A DNA stretch of 64,000 nucleotides, from NCBI GenBank assembly GCA_036169595.1, contig CM069765.1, forward strand, positions 4,060,001-4,124,000, given 5' to 3'. Position numbers and translations under genes: made by a program. Shown here piece by piece: positions 17,089-26,982 of the stretch. The notes below the pieces were generated by a model. The model searched no databases and was not told the origin of the DNA. It saw nothing but the letters and a program-made list of their open reading frames with translations. This DNA is from Dictyostelium firmibasis (lineage: Eukaryota; Evosea; Eumycetozoa; Dictyosteliales; Dictyosteliaceae). Position 1 is the stretch's first letter, and every line of letters begins with the position of its first letter.

Positions 17089-17814
17089 TTAATTTCTACC
17101 ACCACCACCACCACGACCACCTCTTGAACCACCACGACCACCTCTTGCTCCACCACGGCTACCACCACGACCACCTCTCATACTTGGTTTAGGTTCTTTA
17201 TTGGAATATAAAAAAAAAAATATAAAAAAAATAAAAATAGAAAGTTAGTAACATTGCGAATAATTTTATTCATTAAAGAATATTGTCTCAATAATAAATA
17301 ATAAATAATAAATAATAATAAATAAAAATGATTATTGATAATTACCACCTGGTTTAGTAGCTTTCTTTGGTTTAATTTTTGGAGTATCGTCAACTAAAAG
17401 TGTACCAAGATTTAAAGATTCTGGTAAAATGAAATATCTAATATTATTTCCTCTAATGCTTAATGTATCTAAATTTACAGGATTCTTTCCTTTGAGTGTA
17501 AGTTTCACTGTTTTTAAATGAGTATTCATACTAACATCAACACCTGCAATTGATCCCTGTACAATTGTACCATTCTTTAATTCAATTGTAACTGTTTCAT
17601 TATGTAATTTCATTAAAAATCTAAAATCATCAACAATATAATATATATATAATATATATTTTTATTAATATTAATAAATCAACTTTTTCATTTACTTCTA
17701 TCTATAAATATGTGTCATTATTTTCCCATGTTTTATACCACTCTCTATACATATATATATATATATTATATATATATAATTATATAAATTTAATTCTTAC
17801 CTTACTAATTTCAT
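17089..17814 (-). CDS. snrpd1: Small nuclear ribonucleoprotein Sm D1
   Basis: Three exons on the minus strand (17814-17801, 17620-17346, 17195-17089) give 131 aa. Exon 1 encodes only MKLV plus two bases of Arg; splicing to exon 2 restores the conserved [19 protein letters not shown] start. The Sm fold follows, with [11 protein letters not shown] (Sm1) and [14 protein letters not shown] (Sm2). Exon 3 encodes the Gly/Arg tail ([10 protein letters not shown] repeats), the usual symmetric dimethyl-arginine site of Sm D1 recognised by SMN. The protein is part of the heptameric Sm ring on U1, U2, U4 and U5 snRNAs. A start at 17613 also gives an open frame but would drop the conserved first helix. 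Convergent with the CRAL-TRIO gene, 160 bases away. Confidence 0.96.
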
Positions 17815-18259
17815 TCTTTATTTATATATATATGTGTTTTGAGTGTTTGCGTTGGTTTTTTTTTCCCAAATGTTTTTTTTTTGTATTTTTATTCAGATAA
17901 ATTTGATATTTATTCAATATTGGTTCTAAGGATGAATATAAAAACAATAATAAATTGGTTTATTGTCTTTTGGTGTTAATATATACAATGGTTTAATTGT
18001 TTCTTTTTTTTTTTTTTTTTTAGAATGTCGCACTGAAAAAAATATAAAAAAAAAAAAATGATCGTCAAAAAAAGAAATGAAATTTTTATAAAAAATTTTC
18101 ACATTTTCTTTTTTTTCTCTTTGTTGAAAATTCATATTTATAGAGTTTTTTAAAATTAAATTCAAATTTCAATAACTCTAGTTCACTTAATTTAAAAATA
18201 AATAAATAAATAAAAAATAAACTTTAAGCAAATATAAATGATAGAAAAAAAAGAAGACA

Positions 18260-18316
<57 letters not shown>

Positions 18317-18519
18317 TTACTATTACAACATATAAAATAAATATTTTATTTAATTTTTAAAAACTTTTAAAAAAAAAATAATTGACATAAGAACCAATTA
18401 CCAAAGACCTATTATTATTATTATTATTTTTTTTTTTTTTTTCATTTTAATATCAAACCCCCACACATACACACTCTAGTAAATGTGATTGTGTAAAAAA
18501 AAGTATAAAATTAAATAAT
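17815..18519. other. Intergenic region with long T run
   Basis: Spacer between Sm D1 and the headpiece gene, both on the minus strand. It contains a 49-base T run (about 18266-18314), a TAAA/TAAATAAA stretch and no supportable gene. Confidence 0.7.
18266..18314. repeat. 49-base poly-T run
   Basis: Uninterrupted thymidine run, one of the longest homopolymers in the window. It is in intergenic DNA. Confidence 0.9.
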
Positions 18520-19594
18520 TTAATAAATACCAGTTTCTTTCTTTTTGCTGTCTTGTTTCCATTTTGGTAATTTTTGGAAATCAGCCAATGTACAATCAAA
18601 TACAACCAAAAAGTCTGCTTCTGATAAATAATTTTCAAGTTTAGTTGGATCCATTGTTTTATCTACTTTAGATTTAGCTTTAACTGCATCTACAATTGCT
18701 TTCTATATTTAATTTGATTTGATTTTTTCAATTAATTTAAGAATGGTTGTAATTAGAAATTGGAATTTCAAATTTAGCATCATGGAGAAGAAAATAAAAA
18801 AAAAAAAAACTTACAACTTGTGGAGAAGCACCGTCTTTGGCTGGAGAAGGAGCTGATTTAGCTGGTGAATTGAAAGAAGCTGGTGTACTTGAGAGAGTTT
18901 TAGCTGGTGCAGCAGTTGATGTAGCTGGTGCTGGTGTTGGTGCTGGTGAACCAGTTACTCTGAAACCAGCTGGTGTTGTAACAACTTGTTTTACTGATGA
19001 AACTGTATTCAATTTTTCTTGAGTTGTTCTAGTATCAATTGGTGTAGTAGTTGGTGCTGGTGTTGCAACTGTTTTTGGTGCTACTGCAGCTGGTTTGGTT
19101 GATACTGCAACATGTGGAACAGTTGTTGGTACTGGTGCTGGTGTTGGTTTTGTTTCAACTGGTGCTGGTGTTGGTTTTGTTTCAACTGGTGCTGGTGTTG
19201 GTTTTGGTGTAGATTGTACTTTATTTGCTTCAGTTCTAATTGATTCTAATTCTTTTCTAATTAAAGCTGTTTCTTGAACTAATCTTGCTAATTCTGAAAG
19301 GTATGCAATTTCCTGTGCCATTTATATATCAATTTATTATTTTAAAAATGTTAATATTTTTTAATGAAAAATTATTTATTTTATGTTGTAATAGAGGTTA
19401 TATTATTATTATTATTTTAATAATAAAGAAATGGAAGTTTTTTTTTTTTTTTATTATTAATAAAAATAAAAAAAAATTTGAAAAAAAAAAAAAAAGATAT
19501 TTTTTTTTTTTTTTTTTTTTTTTAATAATGATCATAGTATAAACTGAGGGGTCAATACCTTTTTCAATGAAATGTATTCTGCTTGTAAATCCAT
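18520..19594 (-). CDS. Small villin-headpiece protein with coiled coil
   Basis: Three exons on the minus strand (19594-19559, 19312-18815, 18702-18520; both introns phase 0) give 238 aa. Exon 1 ([12 protein letters not shown]) splices to [29 protein letters not shown], forming a coiled coil of about 45 residues. The middle is Pro/Thr/Ala/Val-rich, with repeats of TKPTPAPVE. The C-terminal 40 residues form a villin headpiece: [19 protein letters not shown], then [11 protein letters not shown], ending ETGIY. Headpieces bind F-actin through the LPxWKQ-KK surface, here largely kept. Headpieces normally end large proteins such as villin, talin or protovillin. A free-standing one on a coiled coil suggests a small dimeric actin-side-binding adaptor. 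Gene not recognised by name. A start within exon 2 (MAQE) is rejected because AG/GT sites join exon 1 in frame. Confidence 0.87.
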
Positions 19595-20092
19595 CGCTAT
19601 ATAAATTTTTTTTACTATTTTTTTTAATGATAATAATGAAAAAAAAAAAAAAAAAAAAAAAGGGTTGAGATTTTTTTTTTTTTTTTTTTTTTTAATTTTT
19701 TTTATTTTTTATTTTTTTTTTGAAAATGATTTTTTTTTTTTTTTTTTTTAATATTATTATAAAATTGGGTTTGGAAAATATACTCCAACACAAAATTTTA
19801 TTATTTTTTTTTATTTTTGAATAATTTGTGGTGATAATATGATATTTCCCAATTTCATATGACATAAAATTTAAATAGATAAATGTTAAAATTTATTCTA
19901 GTTTAAACTTCTTTTTTTTTTTTTTTTTTTTTTAAAAGAAGAAATTTATATAATTTAAAAATAATTTATAAAGATAATATATTCAAACTATTATAGGTAA
20001 GCAACCACCCTTAATTTTATTAATATCTTTTTAATTCTTACTATAAATAGAAGAAGTTTTTTGAGTTTTGAATTTTTTAACCCTTTGGAAAC
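19595..20092. other. Intergenic A/T-run region
   Basis: 5' flank of the headpiece gene. Several A or T runs exceed 20 bases and no reading frame is credible. Confidence 0.65.
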
Positions 20093-20368
20093 ATGACCTC
20101 AGTTAAAAAGTTAAAACCTATATCATATAAAAAAAGAGAAAATGTTAAACACTTTACACAATGGAGTGATGTTTTAGATGGTGATAAACACAAAACAAAA
20201 TTATTGCAGACAACAAGATCATATGTAGATGCAGGTGAAGAGTTAAAAAAAAATTATTGGTGAGGACAGCATAATACATTGGCATGAAAGATATAGGCAA
20301 GTAAACTTATTCGTGAACATAATGTTGATTTTGTCCTCATACAAAAAACAAAAAGAGAATTTTTCTGT
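20093..20368 (+). pseudogene. Frameshifted small gene relic, unknown family
   Basis: A frame opens with ATG at 20093 (MTSVKKLKPISYKKRENV) and reads 56 codons to a TGA at 20261. Past an A9 run at about 20245, coding-like sequence continues in another frame (IIGEDSIIHWHERYRQ). After about 20300 it continues in a third (SKLIREHNVDFVLIQKTKREFFCANK, stop near 20380). Amino-acid composition across the three segments is protein-like, unlike the flanks. It reads as a short host gene with two frame breaks, or one affected by homopolymer errors. Family not recognised. It lies 3' of the kinase gene, which is on the opposite strand. Confidence 0.45.
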
Positions 20369-20523
20369 GCAAATAAATAAATGTAATTATTATTTATTTA
20401 TTGGATTTATTTGATATAAATATAATATGGCCCACATTATAAATTAGACCTTTGCAAAAGATATGCAAAAGGTTTGCAAAAAAAAAAAAATAGAAATAAT
20501 AAATAAACAAACGAATAATAGTT

Positions 20524-23500
20524 TTAAACAGTTTTATTATATTGTTGATGTTGTGTTTGCTGTTGTGGTCGTTGTTTAATATGTTGGCGTACAACTACTT
20601 CATTAGTTTTAAGAACTTTGAAAGAAAATCTTGGACGGATTGTTTTTTGAAGAATACATAAATCAAAGAATAATAGAATAGGATCATAGCCTTTTTCTTT
20701 TAAAAAGATATTAAGAATTAATTTTACTTTATCTCTAATATAATCTACATTGTAAATTGAAGTTGGATGAGAGAACTTGGATATAAAATTACGATTGATA
20801 TGATATCGTTCCAAAATGTTTGATTTAAAAGTTGAATTAATATCCATTGGTGGTCGATTTTTCTTATTTACTGATAAATCTATTAAATTAAATCTTAAAT
20901 CTTTATATGTAGAATCTTTCCAAGCATCATCTATATCTTTTTTATGATTAAATTCTAGTTTGATTTTATCAATTTCAAAAATTACTTGATCAAGTGATGG
21001 TCTTTGTTCTCTATTATTGAGACACATATCAGTTAATAATGAAACTAATGATAGAGGTGTTCCTAAAGGAAATTCTAAACGAAATCCTTGTGTTAACATA
21101 GTCCGTAAATTGGAATCAGTGTAACAAATTGGTGATTTTGGTGAATGATGTTTTCCTGTCATTGCAATACAAACCAACTATATAATAAAATGAAAAATTA
21201 AAATAAAAAAAAACCAATATTAGATTTATTAAAACCTTAAAATATTATTAAAAAAAAAAAATTTTAAAAAAAAAATAATAAATAAAATTATATACTTACT
21301 TCCCATAAAATGATTCCAAGTGAATAGATTTCACAACTTTCGTTGTAGACAACTTTAGAATCACCTAAATTTGGGTCACGATAACTACCTGTTCCAATTC
21401 TCTTTTCTAATGTTACAGAACAACCTTCTGCAGTTGAATCTCTACTTGTACCAAAATCGCTAACTACTATTTTACCATTTTTTTGAACTAAAAAGTTTGC
21501 CAATTTTAAATCTCTATGAAGGATTTTTATTTGACGCAAACTCTTTACACCATTTAGAATATCATCAATGATTTTAAATATACAAGACCAGATTCCGATT
21601 CTTGCCATTTTTATCATTTCTAATCCATTTGAAACAAATGATAAAAGATTTGATACTGCTAATTCCATCACCAAATAGAAAGAAGCTTCTGAATAAATTT
21701 GAACACCAAATGTTTTAACAACTGTTATTCCTTTTAATTGATTAACTTGGCCTATGGCAATAATTTCTTTAATTGACTCTATTTGATAAGGACATCTTTT
21801 AAAAGCAGCACCAACTCCATTTAAACAACCTTGGTAAACTAAAGAATTTCCAGCTGAGCCAATTGGATTGCCATAATCAACGAAACCTCTAAAGGAATTA
21901 ATTTCAGTTACACTTTGAAAGTTAAATAATTCATCTCCTTTAAAATTAAAATTTAAATTACATTTTGAGTTAAAGGTTTTAAAACTTAAGTTTTCATCAG
22001 GTGTAATTATTTTCATCCAATTTGATAATTCTTTTGAACTCTTATCATACTTTAAACTATCCACAAATGTTGATAATCTTTGAAGAATATATTTTTCTTT
22101 ATACTCTAATTCAATTAAAGATGGTATGAATTTGGATAAATTAACTTTTTTTAATGTTTCTTTGATTTCCATGACACGGAATACCAATTCTTTATGAATT
22201 TTAAAGTTTTCTAAAAATTTTGTTGATCTATCATCATCGCTAAGTTCCCCTCCACCAAGTAATACCAATTTAATAATTTCAAGATCACCCAATTCCATTG
22301 AGTAATCAAATACAGTTTTTTTATTACAATCCTTATGGGAATAATTGTAAATACCCATTGAATTGATAGTAAGTAAACAAAGCTTCAAAAATTCGCTATT
22401 TGAATTTTTTTTAAACAATAAGTGCATTGGAGTTTCATCATTTATATTCTTTTGATTGATAGAAAATTCATCTGCAATTTTCAACCAATCTTTGACTTGA
22501 ACAAAGTTTTTGACATTATCAAATTTAATGTGTTCAAAGACAAAATGAAGGAAACTATTGTTTTTTTCAGATTCAACCACTTTCAAATGATTATATACAT
22601 CTTTTAGACTTGAAAAGTTAAGACCATTATTATTTGAAAAAAAATGTTTAAGGACAAAATCTTTACAAATAAAATCTGTTGAAAATATTAAACTTTTAAT
22701 ATATTTTGATTGAATATTTCTTTTGGTTGAGTTTGATAATCTTGTTTTTTGAAGAACTGGTACTATTTGGTTTGATTCTGATTGAAGTAACGTTTCTTTG
22801 TTTTGTTGTTTTTCTTCTTGTTCTTCTTGTTCTTCTTGTTCTTCTTGTTCTTCTTGTTCTTCTTGTTCTTCTTGTTCTTCTTGTTCTTCTTGTTCTTCTT
22901 GTTCTTGTTGTTCTTGTTGTTCTTGTTGTTCTTCTTGTTGTTCTTGTTGTTCTTGTTGTTCTTGTTGTTCTTGTTGTTCTTGTTGTTCTTGTTGTTCTTG
23001 TTGTTGTTGTTTTTCTTGTTGGAGGACTTGTTTATCTAGTTGATCTAGTTCTAGTCTTTGTACTTTTTCCTCTTCTTGGTGTTGTTCCTCTTGTACTTGT
23101 TGTTCCTCTTGTACCTGTTCTTGCTCTCTTTCTTCTTTTTCTTCTTTTTCTTGTTTAAGTGATTGTGGGGGTTGAAGTTCAAGTGGAATGTCATCATCTT
23201 CGAATACCAAAAGAGATTGGAGAAGTTCTTTTGAATTAAATATTTTTTGGTATGATAGATCTGGTTTTGATTCATTATCAAATGTTGGTGATTGTGAAGG
23301 TAAAATTGGTGATGAAGGTGATTGTGAAGGTAAAATTGGTGATGAAGGTGATTGCGAAAGTATATTTGGTGATGAAGGTGATTGTGAAAGTAAATTTGGT
23401 GATGGAGGTGATTGTGAAAGTAAATTTGGTAATGAAGGCGATTGTGAAAGTAAATTTGGTAATGAAGGCGATTGTGAAAGTAAATTTGATGATGAAGGTG

Positions 23501-23933
23501 ATGGTTCTATATATATTGGAAATTGTTTATAATGAAGTAATGAGTGAAGTTGGGGATGAGATTGTGATGTTTTTTTTGTTTTTATTTTTGTGTGTAGAAA
23601 AGATGGTAAAATTTTTGATAAGTTACCTTTTTTTTTAATCTCGGTCGTAGTTGAGTAGAATTTTTTACATTCCAATTCAAAAGACTTTTCAGACAATTTT
23701 GGCCAGGAAATAGGTTGGCTAGTCTCTTTGGTACTAACATCAGATAACAAGAGCTTGAAGGCATAGTCATCTTCCCTAATTTTCTTCAAACCACTTTTTT
23801 CATCAAAAAGATCATAGAGGGTATCCGATAAACATTGATTTTCAATATTCATAGCCTTGTTTTCTTCTTCTCTAATTTTATTATTGGTTTGAATTTTGGA
23901 GTAAACCATCATGGATTTGGGATTGAAAGACAT
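20524..23933 (-). CDS. Ankyrin-repeat TKL-type protein kinase
   Basis: Two exons on the minus strand (23933-21300, 21177-20524; phase 0 GTAAGT/TAG) give 1095 aa. The splice restores LGIILWE|LVCIAMTGK inside the kinase. Residues about 150-220 carry eight or so Ser/Pro repeats (SQSPSSPNLL). Residues about 260-380 are a Gln/Glu repeat, probably a coiled coil. About 440-560 has ankyrin-like units (NDETPMHLLF, FDYSMELGDLEIIKLVLLGG). The kinase domain runs from about 690 to 970: glycine loop IGSAGNSLV, Lys712 in AAFK, HRDLKLANF with Asp808, DFG with Asp826, and GTGSYRDPN as activation-loop end. All catalytic residues are present, so it should be active. The final part is unrecognised, ending in a Gln-rich tail. 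Ankyrin plus TKL kinase resembles ILK/MLK-type dictyostelid kinases. Substrate unknown. Confidence 0.9.
22807..23004. repeat. CTT/TTG repeat encoding Gln/Glu tract
   Basis: Imperfect tandem of TTC, TTG and GTT units on the plus strand, read as CAA and GAA codons on the minus strand within the kinase gene. The other frames give the artefactual poly-Cys/Ser and poly-Leu/Val ORFs. Confidence 0.9.
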
Positions 23934-23947
23934 CTTCTAATCTTTTA

Positions 23948-23992
<45 letters not shown>

Positions 23993-24511
23993 AAAATTGT
24001 TAGATAAAAAAAAAAATTATTATTTTAAAAGAAATTGTTCTTACATTTGTTTAAAAATAATATTTATTTATGATAACAATGTTTGAATTATTAATTAAAA
24101 AAATAAAAAAATGATTGCTATTTATATTTGTAGAAAAAAAAAAAAAAAAAAAAAAAATTAAAATGAAAATAATTATTATATATTTACATAATTATAATTT
24201 ATTTAAATTTATTTAAATTTATTTATTTAAATTTATTTATTTAAATTTATTTATTTAAATTACTATAAATATTAATTGATAGGTAGTGGTAGTGTTGTTT
24301 TTGTATTTATTTATTCATAAAATCAAATTTAAAAAAAAGAATTGGTGGTAATAATCATACAATTTTATTTTTTTTCATAATGATTGTTATAACAATAAAA
24401 AAAAAAGGGTGTGAACTTTTTTGTAGATTAATCATTTGTTCAACTACACCCTACAATAATATTTTTTTTTTATTAAAAAAATACAACATGTTCAATATGG
24501 TATTTGTAATT

Positions 24512-24560
<49 letters not shown>

Positions 24561-24796
24561 CTCTTTTCAACTGGATGGGTGTTTGTTATAACAACTGTGA
24601 ATAGGAAATTGTATTAAGTAAATTAGATTAGTGTGTGATAAACACTCCTTTTTTTTAATTATTGTACAAATAAATATAAAAAAATATTTTGTGTGGGACG
24701 TGAGTTCAAAAGTGTTTGTCTTCAAACCTCAATTTACAAAAATTAATTATATATGATTGTCAATAAAAAAATTAAAAAAAAATAAATAAAAAAAAT

Positions 24797-25235
24797 GAAT
24801 TGTATGGGGTAATTTTTAAAAAATGAATTATGATCAATATAATTTTTAATTTTTTTTTTAAAAAATATACTCTTTCCAAATGAAGTAATTGGTTAAAATA
24901 TAATAAATAATATATCGCAATAATTATGGATATGGTAAAAAAAAAAAAAAAAAAAAAAAAAAATTAAAAACAAATGTTTTGTTTAACCTACACAGAATGT
25001 ACACAACACTATTATTATTTGTGTATTTATAAAAAAAACACCTATAAAAAATAGTAATAGCTTGAAAATCACAAACAAAATTTTTTATTAGTGGTTGAAA
25101 TTGTTTTTTTTGTTATATAGAAAACACCCAAGTGAATTATTTTCCCTTTTTTGAATATTTAATATGTGTGTGTTGGTGGGTGAACAACTTAATTTCATAC
25201 ACTTTTTTTTATGTTAATAGTGATAATAAATAAAG
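24797..25235. repeat. Dispersed intergenic repeat, copy 2
   Basis: Shares ordered blocks with 10484-10830, with an extra segment of about 130 bases (24930-25080) between AATAATATATC and TTAGTGGTTGAAATTG. The two best blocks are AAGTGAATTATTTTCCC with the following TTTTTTGAATATTTAATATG, and TTGGTGGGTGA with the following TTTCATACAC. Same orientation as copy 1. No coding potential or terminal repeats visible. Confidence 0.75.
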
Positions 25236-25913
25236 TTTTTTTTTATAGTTATTTTTTATTTTAATTCTAAAAAAAAAGAATTTACGATACCATGTTGAAG
25301 TTTTAATATATTTTTTTTTTAATTAATAAATTATGTTAATGATGTTTTTTTTTTTTTTTTTTATGGAGTCCCTTTTAATATTTTTTAATTCTAAAAAAAC
25401 CCAAAATAAAACACTTTTTTATTTAAATTTTTAAAAAAAATATTAACAAAATGATTAAAAAAGAAAAAAAAAGAAATTAAAAAATGAAAAAAGAAAAAAA
25501 AAAAAAACAAAAAAAAAAAAAAAAGTAAAAAATGAAAAAAGAAAAAAAAAGAAATTAAAATAAAAATTAAAAAAAGAAAAAAAAAAAAAAACAAAAAAAA
25601 AGAAATTAAAGTAAAAAATGAAAAATGAAAAAAGAAAAAAAAAAAAAAAAAATATTCAAGTTTTTTTTGACTTCCATTCTACTTTTATTAACTATCACAA
25701 ATTCTACGCAGCACAATGTAGTTTAGCATTGATAATTGCAAATTATCAGTTTGGCTATATAGTTGGTGAATTTGTATGATTTTGATAAATTACACCTACA
25801 TAAATTTTTTATTTTTTTTTTAATCTTTTTAATTTATTAAAAAAAAAAAAATAAAGATAAAATAAATTTGAAAATCCCCATGCTGTTATAAAAGAAAAAA
25901 AATATCCATTAAT

Positions 25914-26284
25914 AAAATCAGTAACAAAACATCAGTAACAGCATCAAATAGATTATCAGTATCAACACCGGCACCAGCACTAACACCAGCACCAGCACCA
26001 ACATCATCATCATCAACATCGCATCATTAATTCATAATTTTTGAATCATATGAAAATAGAATAATTAATATTATGAAATCACCATTTAATTTAGCATTGC
26101 CACCCAATAATCTAATTTAAGATAATAAAACATTATATTGTAGAGGTATTATCACATTTTCAGGTAAGAATTTAACACCTGTAATAGTACATTACCAAAT
26201 GAAACATTTCATTAATAAATTAGTAATAGAAATTGTTTGTTCAACTATTATTTTTTTAAATACAAAAAAAAAAAAAAAACAAGA
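25914..26284 (+). pseudogene. Gene relic with in-frame stops, unknown family
   Basis: One frame stays coding-like for about 120 codons. A Thr/Pro/Ala/Ser-rich stretch (TPAPALTPAPAPTSSSSTS) comes first, then ENRIINIMKSPFNLALPPNN, then DNKTLYCRGIITFSGKNLTP and VIVHYQMKHF. Two TAA codons interrupt it, at about 26028 and 26118. A less certain scrap lies upstream at about 25690-25780 (YAAQCSLALIIANYQFGYIVGEF). It is most easily read as a decayed host gene. I do not recognise the family. Confidence 0.4.
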
Positions 26285-26547
26285 ATAATACACTTTTTTA
26301 ATTCAAAAAAAACTATTAATAACAATGCCAAAAGCATTCAAAAAAAAAGAATTCACGATAAGATCTTTGTTTAAAAAAAATAAAAACTAATAATAACTTA
26401 AGCATACTCCCAATTGTTTTCATTTGTGTCTTTTTTTGTAATATTTAAAACAACTTTTATTTTTTATTTAATTTTTTTTATTTAATTTTTTTCTTTTTTT
26501 TTTTCTTCTTATATTTATTTTATTATTTCTTTTTTTTTATATTTTTT

Positions 26548-26635
26548 ATTGCAATATTATATTAGGTGAATAGTTTTATTTATTTGATTTTTTTTTTCAA
26601 AATTAATATCATTGTATTTTTAACTACACCTTAAA
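26548..26635. repeat. tgr-flank short repeat block, copy a
   Basis: Begins GCAATATTATATTAGGTGA and ends ATTGTATTTTTAACTACACC. It matches blocks at about 29616-29705, 29993-30062, 33187-33275 and 33580-33650, and in part 10484-10560. Confidence 0.75.
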
Positions 26636-26714
26636 AAAAAAAACCATTAATAACTTAAACACCTTAAAAACATTCCTAAAAAATATTTACAATATGATTT
26701 AAATAAAAATAAAA

Positions 26715-26727
26715 GGGTGGTGTGTTC
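26715..26727. promoter_or_regulatory. G-box-like GT-rich element upstream of tgr copy 1
   Basis: GGGTGGTGTGTTC lies 268 bases before the start codon. Related GGGTGGTG words occur at 30363 and 33943 before the other two tgr copies. GT-rich G-boxes are bound by GBF in Dictyostelium, and the tgr gene lagC (tgrC1) is known to need GBF. The site assignment is inference from resemblance. Confidence 0.4.
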
Positions 26728-26982
26728 AAAAAAAAAAACAAAAAAAAATTTGATTGTAATTTTTTATTAATTATTATTATTTTAATTATTATTTTTTTTT
26801 TCAAATTTTTAATTTTAATATTGTTTATTTTTTTATTATTATTTTAATTTTTTTGTAATTTTTTTTAATAAATTGTTGTTAATTATAATATTGTTAATTT
26901 TTTTCAATTTATTGGTCGTTTTATTATTATTATTATTATTTTAATTGTTGTTAATTTAAGTAAAAAAACATCATCAAACAAT

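Larger units (their letters stand above)
23934..26982. other. 3-kb intergenic region with repeats and relics
   Basis: The longest gene-free stretch in the window, between the kinase 5' end and the first tgr gene. It contains T runs (about 23950-23988 and 24519-24560), an ATTTATTTAA tandem (about 24190-24260), copy 2 of the dispersed repeat (24797-25235) and purine-rich A/G stretches (25455-25640). A coding-like relic (25914-26284) and a copy of the tgr-flank block (26548-26635) follow. The last 300 bases resemble the upstream regions of the other two tgr genes. Confidence 0.7.

Noticed and set aside
17332-17613. Sm D1 start at 17613 (MKLHNET)
   Set aside because: A splice from the 14-nt exon at 17801-17814 restores the conserved MKLVRFLMKL.
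19022-19321. Headpiece gene starting at MAQE in exon 2
   Set aside because: CACAG|GAA is a good acceptor and joins [12 protein letters not shown] in frame, extending the coiled coil.
22706-23158. Plus-strand Leu/Val and Cys/Ser frames opposite the kinase
   Set aside because: Low-complexity shadow of the Gln/Glu codons on the minus strand.
23934-26982. Retroelement or DNA transposon in the long spacer
   Set aside because: No reverse transcriptase, integrase or transposase motifs and no terminal repeats were seen, only short dispersed blocks and host-like gene scraps.
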